NCBI RefSeq assembly: GCF_021462415.1
Contig: NZ_JAKEDS010000002.1
Coordinates: 248,001-312,000, forward strand
DNA from: Rhodohalobacter sp. 614A
Lineage (GTDB): Bacteria > Bacteroidota > Rhodothermia > Balneolales > Balneolaceae
Direction of reading: 5' to 3'
DNA: 64,000 nucleotides
The notes under the pieces are model-generated. The model made no database searches and had not been told where the DNA came from. It saw only the letters and a list, made by a program, of their open reading frames with translations. The translations under genes and the position numbers were made by a program. This document shows positions 18,204 to 27,173 of the stretch, in pieces; position 1 is the stretch's first letter, and every line of letters starts with the position of its first letter.

Positions 18204-20003
18204 ATGAAAAACTCCATAACACGGATTTATCGTCTGTTGCCGGATGGCGATCTTTTCAAACTGGTTACCCTTTTTGGGATGATGATTTTCGCTTCCCTGC
18301 TGGCTTTGGTAGGGGTAGGTACAGTGCCACTGTTTGTCGCCGCGGTCATTGATTCTGAGAGGGTTTTCAACTATCCGGTTGTTGGGGATTTTCTGGAAAT
18401 GATTCACATCACCACACCCTATCGTCTCGCACTTTTCGGAGCTGCTGTTCTGTTCTCGATTTATCTTTTGAAAAATCTTTTCATGGTATTCTATAACTAT
18501 TTGAACAGCAAATATATGATGAACCGGGTTCTCTATCTTCAGAACCGGATTTTTAAAGCATATATGAGCTCTCCATATACTTTTTTTATCAGCCGGAATT
18601 CCTCTGAACTGTTAAGGAATATCAACAGCGAAATAAATAAGATTATTGACGGTACGCTCAAGCCCGCGCTCACGATTTCTCTTAACGGTATTATGACCAT
18701 CGTCATTATTGGCGGACTCATTGTTGTTGAACCGCTTATTACCGGAATTGGAATTCTTCTCTTTGGCGGGTTTTCATACCTGTTTTTGCGCCTGACCAAA
18801 AAAAGCATCTCTTTCTATGGAAGTGAATCACTGGCCCACAGGCGCTCAATGACAAAGGCAATTCTTGAAGGCTTGCAAGGATTCAAAGATGCAAAGGTTT
18901 TAAAGCGGGAAATGTACTTCCTGAATGAATATGACAGCCACGCAAAAACCCACAGAGCCTACGATCTTAAAAGGTCTGTTTTAAACAGTCTCCCCCGGCA
19001 AATCCTTGAAATGATTTCGCTGACAGGCATTCTTTTTATTGCCGTAATGTTGGTACTGCAGGGGCGGGAGATGACAACGATTGTTCCCATGATTGCCCTG
19101 TTTGGAGCCGCTGTGATGAAAATAAGGCCCTCCATTTTTGCCATCATTGATGATATCAATAAGCTCCGCTATAATTTCTATTCAGTGGATGCAGTGTATG
19201 ATGATCTTACTTACCTGGAAAGCCAGAAATATCAACTTTCGGATATCAGGGAAGATCAAAAATTAGCTTTAAAGAATGAGATACGCATTGAAGATCTCGA
19301 ATTTTCCTATCCAAATGAACGAAAACCCGCTGTTCGAAATATCAATCTGACCATACCCAAAAACAGGGCTGTGGCTTTTGTGGGGCCTTCAGGGGTTGGG
19401 AAAACAACATTGGTCGACGTAATTTTGGGGCTTCTGGAGCCACAAAAGGGGAAAATCACAGTTGACGGACTTGATATTTTTGAAAACCTCGATGCCTGGC
19501 AAAAAAATATCGGTTACATTCCCCAGTTCATCTACCTGCTTGATGATACCATCCGCCGAAATATTTGTTTTGGAATCCCGGATGATGAAGTAGATGAAGA
19601 GAGGCTCAAGACGGCTCTTGAAACTGCCCAGCTTGCTGAGTTTGTACAAACCCTGAATAAAGGAGTAGACACTATTGTGGGGGAACGGGGTATACGTCTC
19701 TCTGGTGGCCAACGACAACGAATCGGGATTGCAAGGGCTCTTTATAACAACCCACAGGTGTTAATCATGGACGAAGCCACCTCAGCCCTCGATAACATTA
19801 CCGAGAAAGTTCTTATCCGCGCCATCGAAAGACTGCGTGGTGACAAAACCATAATTATGATTGCGCACCGTCTGACCACTGTCCAAAATTGCGATACCAT
19901 CTATATGATGAAAGACGGAAAAATTGCAGGATCAGGCCCGTATGACGAACTCCTTCAAACCAGTAAAGAGTTTCGTAAGATGAGTTTGGTTGATGAAACG
20001 TGA
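18204..20003 (+). CDS. ABC transporter with fused permease and ATPase (flippase/exporter, MsbA/PglK-like)
   Basis: A 599-residue half transporter. The N-terminal ~330 residues hold about six membrane helices; the ATPase domain has Walker A GPSGVGKTTLVDVILG, signature LSGGQRQRIGIARALYNNP, Walker B VLIMDEATSALD and switch His in IMIAHRLTT. It would act as a homodimer. In polysaccharide loci such proteins flip lipid-linked oligosaccharides (PglK) or export lipids and polysaccharides. It is a close paralogue of the transporter at 60172, including the shared NRIFKAYM, SSELLRN/SAELLRN and EFRKMSLV segments. The substrate is inferred from position between gmd and the Wzc-like kinase. Confidence 0.88.
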   Translation: MKNSITRIYRLLPDGDLFKLVTLFGMMIFASLLALVGVGTVPLFVAAVIDSERVFNYPVVGDFLEMIHITTPYRLALFGAAVLFSIYLLKNLFMVFYNYLNSKYMMNRVLYLQNRIFKAYMSSPYTFFISRNSSELLRNINSEINKIIDGTLKPALTISLNGIMTIVIIGGLIVVEPLITGIGILLFGGFSYLFLRLTKKSISFYGSESLAHRRSMTKAILEGLQGFKDAKVLKREMYFLNEYDSHAKTHRAYDLKRSVLNSLPRQILEMISLTGILFIAVMLVLQGREMTTIVPMIALFGAAVMKIRPSIFAIIDDINKLRYNFYSVDAVYDDLTYLESQKYQLSDIREDQKLALKNEIRIEDLEFSYPNERKPAVRNINLTIPKNRAVAFVGPSGVGKTTLVDVILGLLEPQKGKITVDGLDIFENLDAWQKNIGYIPQFIYLLDDTIRRNICFGIPDDEVDEERLKTALETAQLAEFVQTLNKGVDTIVGERGIRLSGGQRQRIGIARALYNNPQVLIMDEATSALDNITEKVLIRAIERLRGDKTIIMIAHRLTTVQNCDTIYMMKDGKIAGSGPYDELLQTSKEFRKMSLVDET

Positions 20004-20295
20004 GTGACGATTATTCAATGATAATATCTGGCTATTCAATACCTGATGAGTTATAGCAATTGACTTAAAAAGTTTCTCATTCCATTACTTTTTTTCTAAA
20101 TTTAAAAACTCATATCTATCATAAGATGAATTGATACATAACTGCTATTACCCGGAAGGAAGGAATTACATTTTTATTCTCAAAAATGGAGTTTGTTGCC
20201 TGTTTATGCTGAATATATTTCTGTAAGAACTTCTAAATCAGTAGCAGAGAAAGTAAAATAGTAATAGCTTAAATGCTTTTGAGTTTAATCTTAGG

Positions 20296-20325
20296 TTGAC
20301 CCCTTACTCTCGTTTTAATACTTTG
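20296..20325 (+). promoter_or_regulatory. Promoter candidate for the tyrosine kinase gene, within a 375-base gap
   Basis: TTG (20296-20298), 20 bases, then TACTTTG (20319-20325), a near match to the Bacteroidota -7 element, lies 54 bases before the ATG at 20379. The rest of the gap (20004-20295) is AT-rich; I see no coding frame, terminator or repeat in it. Confidence 0.4.
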
Positions 20326-20378
20326 TCGCACTTATATTTTTCAATATACTATGTACTCTCAACTGAGATTTCTAATCT

Positions 20379-22778
20379 ATGAATAAAGACAATCGCCAAG
20401 ACTCAGATTTTTCCGAAAGTGGTTCAAAAAACGGACACCACACATATTCATCTGAATATTATAAAGGAGAGAAACAACTTTTCGAGAACGAAAGTGACGA
20501 AATCGATTTAAAATATTTATTTGCCAATTTACTGCGATATAAGTTTTGGGTTATTGGCATCACTCTTGGATGCATATTGATTGCTTTTCTCTATGCCAAT
20601 TGGGTTCAACCCGTTTATCAAAGTACGGGTACACTATTAATAGCCCAAGAACAGAACCGTTATACCTGGGCAGGTACAGATCTTTCCAGTATGATGCAGT
20701 CTTCTTTCGGAGTGGGAACGGGAAGCAGGTTGACAAATGAAATCCAGGTCCTGCAATCGAGGAATTTGGCGGATGAGATAGCGGGGAAAATTATTGAGAA
20801 AAAAAGAATGGATGACGGGTCTGTCTATCCAATTTTGTGGTTTGAGTACCCGGAAGACTCAACGGAAGTGTCCCAAAGTATGCTGGCTCTCCGAATTCAA
20901 CAGAAGATGAACCTGGAACGTGTTGATCAGGATACGGATGTTATTCGAATTTCATTCAGCAGTTACTCTCCGTTGGAAGCCCGTGATTTGGTAGACATTA
21001 CAATGGAAACCTATTCGGATGTTTCTGCCCGCCAAAAACGATCGGCAGCAAATAATGCACTTGCTTTTCTGGAAGGAGAAAGAGAGGAAGTTCAACAAAA
21101 TTTGGCGGATGCTGAAACAGACCTGCGCAACTATATGGAGAGTACCAACCTCGTTCAGGTTGACGGCCAGACAGAAGCTGTAATTGAACGCATGGCCGAA
21201 CTTGAATCACAAAAGCAACAGCTTCAGGTTCAAAAGGTTTCCGTAAGCTCTTCAATCCAGTCATACGAGGAACAGCTTGAACAGATCAGGCCGGGATTGG
21301 CAGAACAGTTTGCTGAAAATATAAGCGGACAACTGGAAAGAGCACAGTTCCGGTTGGCAGAACTTCGTACTGAGCGATCCCTTTTGCTTCAAAATAACCC
21401 TGCGTTACGAAGTAATCCGGAGTCTGAACCGCAATATGTCCGTCTTCAGGACGAAATTCAAACCGTTCGGGGCGAAATCCAGGATATCACGAATAATCTG
21501 TTGAATGCCGATGACTCGGATGTTTACATTGGTTTTCTTGAACAAGAAGATGGTGGTGTTACCGCCCGGATTCTTGAACTGAGGAAAAATCTTATCGAGT
21601 TACGAATTCAGCAGTCTCAATTAGAAGCACAAGAGCGTGCCATCGATCAGAGAATGATTCAGGAAAACCAGTTCTTTGACGGTTTACCGCAAAACATGCT
21701 ACAGCTTGCCAGACTGCAAAGAGAAGTTCAAATCCAGGAGCAACTATTTACCACGATTTCCAACCAATATGCTGAAACGGAATTATGGGAACAGACTCAA
21801 TTCGGAGCGGGCCGTCCCATCGATTACGGAAATCTTCCACAAAGTCCAAGGTCTCCCAATAAGACTCTTTACCTTTTGATTGGTTTTTTGGCAGGGGGTA
21901 TTCTTAGTGTAGGATTTGTTATTACAATAAATTCAATGAATAAAAATATTGACGGAACCGAGAAAATCCGTGGGATAGGATATCCATTGTTAGCCGTGAT
22001 TCCTGACTTTAAGAGTCATATGAAATCTAAATATTCCGGCAAAGAATATATCACCGTGCAGGACAGAACCATCTCTGCCTCCTGGTCTACTTTGATAGAT
22101 TCGGTTTCACCCATATCGGAAGCATACCGCCGTCTCCATAATAATATCATTTTTGCTGATCCCGATGAGAAGTACCAGACCATTTTAGTGACCAGCTCAA
22201 GAAAAGGCGAGGGGAAAACAACGATTTCAACCAATTTGGCGGTCTCTCTTGCTGAAACCGGAAAGAGAGTTCTGTTAATTGACACGGATTTAAGAAGGCC
22301 GAATATTCACCGGTTTACCGGAGAGGCCAGAGAGCCCGGTATTGCAGAAATATTCTACAATGATAAATCAGTAAAAGCTGCCATTAAGCCTACAGTTGCT
22401 CCCGGTCTGGATATCATAACGGCAGGAAAAAGTATTCCAAATCCGGCAGCTGTTATACAAAGTCAGAAGCTTAAGTCTCTTATCGATCATTTGAAAGATG
22501 ATTATGATCACATAGTTGTGGATACACCACCATTTGGTGTAATTACGGATGCAGCCCCAATGATGAAAAAGGCTGATGGGGTAATTCTGGTGACACGATT
22601 TAATGATACACAAACCAACGAGTTAAACCATACCGTAGAGAATCTTAGACGTGTCAATGCCCATGTAATCGGGACTGTTTTAACCGCTTATCAGCATCGT
22701 GAGAGTACAGATTACTACTATTACGGACAATATTCCTACGATAGTTACCGAGGGTACGAAGAGTACCAGGAAAAGTAG
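20379..22778 (+). CDS. Polysaccharide co-polymerase with C-terminal tyrosine autokinase (Wzc-like)
   Basis: A 799-residue inner-membrane protein. TM1 is near residues 52-71 (FWVIGITLGCILIAFLYANW); a long periplasmic coiled coil spans about 200-460 with many Gln/Glu heptads; TM2 is near 494-515 (LYLLIGFLAGGILSVGFVIT). The cytoplasmic BY-kinase has Walker A SSRKGEGKTTISTNLAVSLA (about 606), Walker A' VLLIDTDLRRPN, Walker B HIVVDTPPFG and a C-terminal cluster with nine tyrosines that are autophosphorylated in the family. It controls chain length and export with the Wza-like protein. No matching Wzb phosphatase gene is in the window. The next gene follows after 67 bases. Confidence 0.93.
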   Translation: MNKDNRQDSDFSESGSKNGHHTYSSEYYKGEKQLFENESDEIDLKYLFANLLRYKFWVIGITLGCILIAFLYANWVQPVYQSTGTLLIAQEQNRYTWAGTDLSSMMQSSFGVGTGSRLTNEIQVLQSRNLADEIAGKIIEKKRMDDGSVYPILWFEYPEDSTEVSQSMLALRIQQKMNLERVDQDTDVIRISFSSYSPLEARDLVDITMETYSDVSARQKRSAANNALAFLEGEREEVQQNLADAETDLRNYMESTNLVQVDGQTEAVIERMAELESQKQQLQVQKVSVSSSIQSYEEQLEQIRPGLAEQFAENISGQLERAQFRLAELRTERSLLLQNNPALRSNPESEPQYVRLQDEIQTVRGEIQDITNNLLNADDSDVYIGFLEQEDGGVTARILELRKNLIELRIQQSQLEAQERAIDQRMIQENQFFDGLPQNMLQLARLQREVQIQEQLFTTISNQYAETELWEQTQFGAGRPIDYGNLPQSPRSPNKTLYLLIGFLAGGILSVGFVITINSMNKNIDGTEKIRGIGYPLLAVIPDFKSHMKSKYSGKEYITVQDRTISASWSTLIDSVSPISEAYRRLHNNIIFADPDEKYQTILVTSSRKGEGKTTISTNLAVSLAETGKRVLLIDTDLRRPNIHRFTGEAREPGIAEIFYNDKSVKAAIKPTVAPGLDIITAGKSIPNPAAVIQSQKLKSLIDHLKDDYDHIVVDTPPFGVITDAAPMMKKADGVILVTRFNDTQTNELNHTVENLRRVNAHVIGTVLTAYQHRESTDYYYYGQYSYDSYRGYEEYQEK

Positions 22779-22845
22779 GAGTGAGTGGTTCAAATTTTTC
22801 CATTTTCTCAAAATCTCAACTAATCTTATAAATACCCCAAACCAC

Positions 22846-23382
22846 ATGCTACGAAAAGCTATCTCAGTTATTCTTTTCCTTTTTCTTATTACAACGATCT
22901 GTTCTCAAAAAGTGAATGCTCAGAATCAGTTTTCTCAATCTTTGTTTCGGATGGCTGAGGGGTTTGTACGAATCGCGGAACCCGGTCAATTATCGGATAC
23001 ACTCAGTGTATGGGGGGATGTAAATTCGCCGGGCCGGTATATTGTGCCTCGAAATACCAAAGTACATGAACTGGTTTCTTATGCACGGGGTCCGATACAA
23101 TCAAGAATTGCCGGACAAAATTTGGATTGGAGTAAATTAAGGCTGGAAATTTCAATTTCAAGGCCTCAAGGCAATGGCCAGCCCGATGAGGTAGCCTCAT
23201 ACGAGTTTATGTATAATGATCCTTACCCGGTAGATCTTAGAAACTACCATTTAGGCAATGATTACATTGTAAGCGTTGAGGTAAAAAGGAAACCTGCTTT
23301 TGTTGATTGGTTAAGAGTGGTTTCCTCAATTGTTGGAACTACAGCTACAACCATTATCATTGTAGACCGGTTAACCGAGTAG
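22846..23382 (+). CDS. Small secreted SLBB-like protein with C-terminal membrane segment
   Basis: About 178 residues: signal peptide (ISVILFLFLITTICSQKVNA), then an SLBB-like unit (LSVWGDVNSPGRYIVPRNTK), a beta-rich region, and a hydrophobic C-terminus (SSIVGTTATTIIIVDRL). The C-terminal segment resembles that of the big SLBB export protein at 14122 (SSIATTTILFLNLLDRL), so the two may pair or share a membrane-anchoring mode. I chose the ATG at 22846 because it begins the signal peptide; the frame extends upstream into the kinase gene without one. It lacks the Wza export domain, so it cannot form the channel alone. Exact function unknown. Confidence 0.7.
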   Translation: MLRKAISVILFLFLITTICSQKVNAQNQFSQSLFRMAEGFVRIAEPGQLSDTLSVWGDVNSPGRYIVPRNTKVHELVSYARGPIQSRIAGQNLDWSKLRLEISISRPQGNGQPDEVASYEFMYNDPYPVDLRNYHLGNDYIVSVEVKRKPAFVDWLRVVSSIVGTTATTIIIVDRLTE

Positions 23383-23545
23383 CAATGTTCACGATGATTC
23401 TGTTCCGACATTTTCTGTTTGTTTAAAGGATTCGATATGCAGCTTTTGAACAGATACCATTGATGGCTTTAAAATCATCATCTCGTGAAGTGAGAGTTAA
23501 CATATTTCTTATTTTAATTTTAAGTGTAGAAGAATGAGGGGCGCA

Positions 23546-24517
23546 ATGAATAAATTTGCATTGACCGGCTTGGCCGGATACATAGCGGAAAGACATCTGA
23601 AGGCCATTCAACAGACTGGAAACAACTTGGTGGCTGCTGTCGATCCACACGATTCAGTCGGAATTATTGATAGTTATTTCCCTGATGCGAGTTTTTTTAC
23701 AGAAGTAGAACGATTTGACCGCCACCTCGAAAAGCTCCGCCGAAGAGACCATAATAGTGGAATCGATTATCTCAGTATTTGTACTCCAAACCATCTTCAT
23801 GATGCCCATATCCGAATGGCCCTTCGGCTGGGAGCAGACGCCATCTGTGAAAAACCCCTGGTGCTGAATCCATGGAACCTCGACATTTTACAGGAACTGG
23901 AAGAGGAGTATAAACAGAGGGTTTGGACAATTCTTCAGTTGAGAGTTCACCCCGGGATTTTGGCATTAAAAAAGAAACTCACGGAAAGTAAAAATGAAAA
24001 GAGGCATCAGGTTCGGCTCACATATATTACATCACGCGGGTTGTGGTACTACTATTCCTGGAAAGGAGAGGAAAGTAAATCAGGAGGAATTGGTACGAAT
24101 ATCGGGATTCACTTTTTCGATCTTTTAATGTGGCTTTTTGGTGAACCGACTACGATTGAACTTCACATACGGGAGAAAAACCGCCTTGCAGGATTTCTTG
24201 AATTACCCAATGCAGATGTAGAATGGTTTTTGTCTCTGGAAAAACAGGATGTCCCCACAAACTATAAGGATAAACGGACGTTCCGTTCCATAACCGTTGA
24301 TGGCAAGGAAATAGAATTCAGCGGCAGATTTGATAATCTTCACACGAAAGTATACGAAGAGACACTGATGGGGCGTGGATTTGGTATTTCAGATGCCCGG
24401 CCCTCCGTCGAATTGGTTCATAAGCTACGAACGATAGATGTTACGCAAAAACCTGTCGGTTTAGTTCACCCGGGCGTGGAGCGTTTAAACCATTTGTCTT
24501 TGCCTAAACAAGCGTAG
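23546..24517 (+). CDS. Gfo/Idh/MocA-family sugar-nucleotide oxidase (WbpB/WlbA-like)
   Basis: A 324-residue NAD-dependent oxidoreductase. FALTGLAGYIAERHLKAIQ is the dinucleotide-binding loop seen in WlbA/WbpB, SICTPNHLHDAHIRMAL and ICEKPLVLNPW carry the conserved EKP, and GGIGTNIGIHFFDLLMWLFG the catalytic GxxxDxGxHxxD-like helix. The family member WbpB oxidises the C3 hydroxyl of UDP-GlcNAcA. It sits with a WbpD-like acetyltransferase and a WbpE-like aminotransferase, so this is a UDP-GlcNAc(3NAc)A-type pathway. The ATG at 23546 has GAGGGG just upstream and fits family length better than that at 23534. Confidence 0.85.
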   Translation: MNKFALTGLAGYIAERHLKAIQQTGNNLVAAVDPHDSVGIIDSYFPDASFFTEVERFDRHLEKLRRRDHNSGIDYLSICTPNHLHDAHIRMALRLGADAICEKPLVLNPWNLDILQELEEEYKQRVWTILQLRVHPGILALKKKLTESKNEKRHQVRLTYITSRGLWYYYSWKGEESKSGGIGTNIGIHFFDLLMWLFGEPTTIELHIREKNRLAGFLELPNADVEWFLSLEKQDVPTNYKDKRTFRSITVDGKEIEFSGRFDNLHTKVYEETLMGRGFGISDARPSVELVHKLRTIDVTQKPVGLVHPGVERLNHLSLPKQA

Positions 24518-24640
24518 CGAATTGTTCCAAATTGTGCAGCAGAGATTTCGTAAGCAATGAATTCCAGGGAAGAGTTCAGCAAGACCTCCGAAGCTTCGCA
24601 TACCTTGCTTTAAAAATGAAATGGTGGTTAATTGTCTCCA

Positions 24641-25327
24641 ATGAACAGCAAAAAAAAGATTGAAGATGTTACAATACACGAATCGGCCTGTGTTGATAAT
24701 CCTGTAACGATTGGTGCAGGAACGAAAATCTGGCACTTCTGCCATGTCTCTGCACATGCATCCATCGGCGAAAATTGCGTTTTAGGTCAGAACGTATTTG
24801 TTGCGAATGATGTGAAAATCGGCAACCGGGTGAAGATTCAAAATAACGTATCGATCTACACAGGCTGTGAAATTGAAGATGAGGTTTTTTTAGGGCCAAG
24901 TTGTGTACTCACAAATGTGACTAATCCACGCAGCCAGGTAAATCGCCACTCACTATATGAAAAAACACTCTTCAGGCGCGGCGCCACAATTGGTGCCAAT
25001 GCAACGATTGTCTGTGGAATTAGCATTGGTCGCTATGCTTTTATTGGAGCCGGTGCTGTTGTAACAAAAGATGTTCCGGATTATGCACTGATGGTTGGAA
25101 ATCCTGCCAAACAGAAAGGGTGGATGAGCCGGCACGGGCATATTTTAAAAGATCCGGATGAAAAGGGAGTGATGATTTGTCCGGAATCAGGTTACAGGTA
25201 TCAGTTATCAGTAAACAATAAACAGGAACAACAGTTGCGATGCCTTGATCTGGATGAGGAGGAGCCGTTGCCGGAAGAGCTGGCCAGCGGTTCAAAACCG
25301 TATGAGGATTTTAAAAATAAGGTTTAG
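24641..25327 (+). CDS. Left-handed beta-helix sugar-nucleotide N-acetyltransferase (WbpD/WlbB-like)
   Basis: About 228 residues with hexapeptide repeats from near residue 14 to 150, e.g. IGAGTKIWHFCHVSAHASIG and IGENCVLGQNVFVANDVKIG, ending in the family pattern DYALMVGNPAKQKGWMSRHG. WlbB/WbpD acetylates the 3-amino group of UDP-GlcNAc(3NH2)A with acetyl-CoA. A C-terminal extension of about 45 residues (ICPESGYRYQL, acidic tail) is typical of the longer members. ATG at 24641 is preferred over a TTG at 24632. Neighbours are the matching oxidase and, past a small inserted gene, the aminotransferase. Confidence 0.88.
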   Translation: MNSKKKIEDVTIHESACVDNPVTIGAGTKIWHFCHVSAHASIGENCVLGQNVFVANDVKIGNRVKIQNNVSIYTGCEIEDEVFLGPSCVLTNVTNPRSQVNRHSLYEKTLFRRGATIGANATIVCGISIGRYAFIGAGAVVTKDVPDYALMVGNPAKQKGWMSRHGHILKDPDEKGVMICPESGYRYQLSVNNKQEQQLRCLDLDEEEPLPEELASGSKPYEDFKNKV

Positions 25328-25908
25328 AAGTTTAGAGGTTTATTTACTCACTTTGTGAGTGTGTTTATTAGTTTTGAAGTTAATGAGTTTAGGTCTCGTT
25401 TCACGAAAGCGTTCAGAGGATGAGATTTTATTGCGTCTTAAACTTATGTAACGGACGCAGAGTGTTTCAAATAATCAATAAAATGAAGCAATTTAGTTTT
25501 GAAAAATTAGATGTTTGGCAGAAAGCGACGGACTTCATTACAGATATCTATTCGATCACTGAATCTTTTCCTGATACCGAAAAGTATGGATTAACAAGTC
25601 AAATCAGAAGAGCCTCTGTATCCATAGCATCTAACATTGCAGAGGGAAGCTCAAGAAAAACACCGAGGGATAAAGCAAGATTTTATAATATTGCATACAG
25701 CACTGCTATCGAAGTTCTGAATCAATTGATTATAGCAGAAAAGCTAAATATGCTGGATAGTGATAAATACAGAACTTTGAGAGAAGATCTTGAGGAAATT
25801 ACCAGAATGCTAAACGGTCTTCATAAATCCACAAACTCTCAAACTAAAGACGCAAAGCGTTTCTAAACCCCTAAACCCCTAAACTCCTAAACCCCTAAAC
25901 TCCTAACT
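25320..25908. repeat. Inverted heptamer-repeat frame around a four-helix-bundle gene
   Basis: Left arm 25321-25342 (GTTTAGAAGTTTAGAGGTTTA) starts inside the stop of the acetyltransferase gene; right arm 25863-25908 is a run of CTAAACC/CTAAACT units whose reverse complement starts GTTTAGGAGTTTAGGGG. Inside them, TTGCGTCTT (25431-25439) pairs with AAGACGCAA (25848-25856), and GACGCAGAGTGTTTC (25454-25468) recurs directly as GACGCAAAGCGTTTC (25849-25863). A perfect hairpin ACTCAC-TTT-GTGAGT lies at 25346-25360. The nested symmetry with one gene inside suggests a discrete inserted element. Confidence 0.6.
25483..25866 (+). CDS. Four-helix-bundle protein (S23/IVP family)
   Basis: A 127-residue, all-helical protein of the family first seen in intervening sequences of 23S rRNA genes. 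The signature is clear: FEKLDVWQKATDF at the start, GLTSQIRRASVSIASNIAEG in the middle and FYNIAYSTAIEVLNQLIIA. The family fold resembles the Avd accessory protein of diversity-generating retroelements, and members may bind nucleic acid, but the cellular role is unsettled. ATG at 25483 starts the conserved part; the open frame extends upstream to 25420 without homology. It splits the wbpD-like and wbpE-like genes and is framed by repeats, so it looks inserted. Confidence 0.9.
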   Translation: MKQFSFEKLDVWQKATDFITDIYSITESFPDTEKYGLTSQIRRASVSIASNIAEGSSRKTPRDKARFYNIAYSTAIEVLNQLIIAEKLNMLDSDKYRTLREDLEEITRMLNGLHKSTNSQTKDAKRF

Positions 25909-25913
25909 CAAAA

Positions 25914-27017
25914 ATGGAATTCATAGACCTCAAAACTCAGTACAACAGATATAAAGATGAGATTGACGCCCGAATCCAAAAGGTTTTAGAGCATGGGCAA
26001 TATATCATGGGACCGGAAGTGAAAGAGTTGGAGGAGTTACTGGCTGAGTACGTTGGGGTAAGACATTGCATGACCGTATCAAGTGGTACACATAGTTTGG
26101 AAATTGCTCTCAGGGCATTGGACATTGGCCCGGGCGATGAAGTGATTACGGTTCCCTTTTCCTGGATCAGTTCTGCAGAAGTGATTATGCTGGTGGGAGC
26201 AACCCCCGTGTTTGTAGATATTGAGTACGAAACGTTTAATTTGGATGCATCAAAACTTGAAGATGCGATTACTGAAAAAACGAAAGCAATCATTCCGGTA
26301 AGCCTGTTTGGCCAAATGGCAGACATGGAAGCGATACATCATATTGCTAGAAAGCATAATCTTGCCGTAATCGAAGACGGCGCGCAGAGCTTTGGTGCTT
26401 CACAAAACGGCCGGCGAAGCTGTGGAGTATCATTGATCGGCAGTACTTCTTTCTTCCCGGCCAAACCTTTTGGCTGCTATGGCGATGGCGGAGCACTCTT
26501 TACAAACGATGATAACCTTGCAAGCAACATGCAAGCCATTCGCACGCACGGCGGCGCTAAACGTCACCATCACACCCATGTAGGAACGAATGGCCGTTTC
26601 GATACCATGCAGGCGGCTGTGTTATTGGCAAAATGGCCGCATTTTGAAGAAGAGGTAGAGAAACGACATGAAGCCGGTGAGAGATACAGTCGTTTACTGA
26701 GGGAAATCTGTGTAACACCCGATGTTGTAAACGGCAATACACATGTTTACGCCCAATATACCATCCGTGTAGATTCGGAAATCAGAAATGAGGTTGCAAA
26801 CGCAATGAAAGAAGCAGGCATTCCTGTTGGAATTTATTACCCGAAATGTTTTCATGAGCAGCCGGTTTTTAAACATTTAGGATACTCTTATGGAGATTTT
26901 CCTGAAGCAGAAAAAGCTTCCAAAGAAGTGCTGAGCTTGCCGATGCATCCTTTTTTGAAAGAAGAAGAACAGGAAGAAATCACTGAAAGGTTGATTCAAA
27001 TAATAAATAAAGAATAG
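25914..27017 (+). CDS. DegT/DnrJ/EryC1/StrS aminotransferase (WbpE-like)
   Basis: A 367-residue PLP-dependent sugar aminotransferase. MEFIDLKTQYNRYKDEID is the typical start of WbpE/WlbC proteins, which add the 3-amino group to UDP-3-keto-GlcNAcA using glutamate. SGTHSLEIALRALDIGPGDE, EDGAQSFGAS, and SFFPAKPFGCYGDGGALFTN with the PLP-linked Lys are visible, and RTHGGAKRHHHTHVGTNGRF is the substrate loop. Length is normal. It completes, with 23546 and 24641, three of the enzymes for UDP-GlcNAc(3NAc)A; a UDP-GlcNAc dehydrogenase (WbpA type) is not in the window. Confidence 0.9.
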   Translation: MEFIDLKTQYNRYKDEIDARIQKVLEHGQYIMGPEVKELEELLAEYVGVRHCMTVSSGTHSLEIALRALDIGPGDEVITVPFSWISSAEVIMLVGATPVFVDIEYETFNLDASKLEDAITEKTKAIIPVSLFGQMADMEAIHHIARKHNLAVIEDGAQSFGASQNGRRSCGVSLIGSTSFFPAKPFGCYGDGGALFTNDDNLASNMQAIRTHGGAKRHHHTHVGTNGRFDTMQAAVLLAKWPHFEEEVEKRHEAGERYSRLLREICVTPDVVNGNTHVYAQYTIRVDSEIRNEVANAMKEAGIPVGIYYPKCFHEQPVFKHLGYSYGDFPEAEKASKEVLSLPMHPFLKEEEQEEITERLIQIINKE

Positions 27018-27085
27018 TGGCTAAGGGTACTCGTCAAGTTCTAATTCTATCTATTGTTTTACAATAAAGCTGTTACCTGATTTGA

Positions 27086-27143
27086 CCGTACCAAAATTGC
27101 AATTTTGGGGAGTTGGTACGGACTTGGTATAGGGTTGGTACGG
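27086..27143. repeat. Palindrome and GGTACGG repeats at a locus boundary
   Basis: CCAAAATTGCAATTTTGG (27091-27108) is a perfect 18-base palindrome. Around it CCGTACCAA (27086-27094) is inverted against TTGGTACGG at 27113-27121, which recurs directly at 27135-27143. It lies in a non-coding gap between the aminotransferase gene and an Argonaute remnant, where the gene content changes. It could be a binding site, a transposon end or a recombination scar. Confidence 0.6.
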
Positions 27144-27173
27144 AGATTGATGGTAAAAAATTGAAAGAAATGA

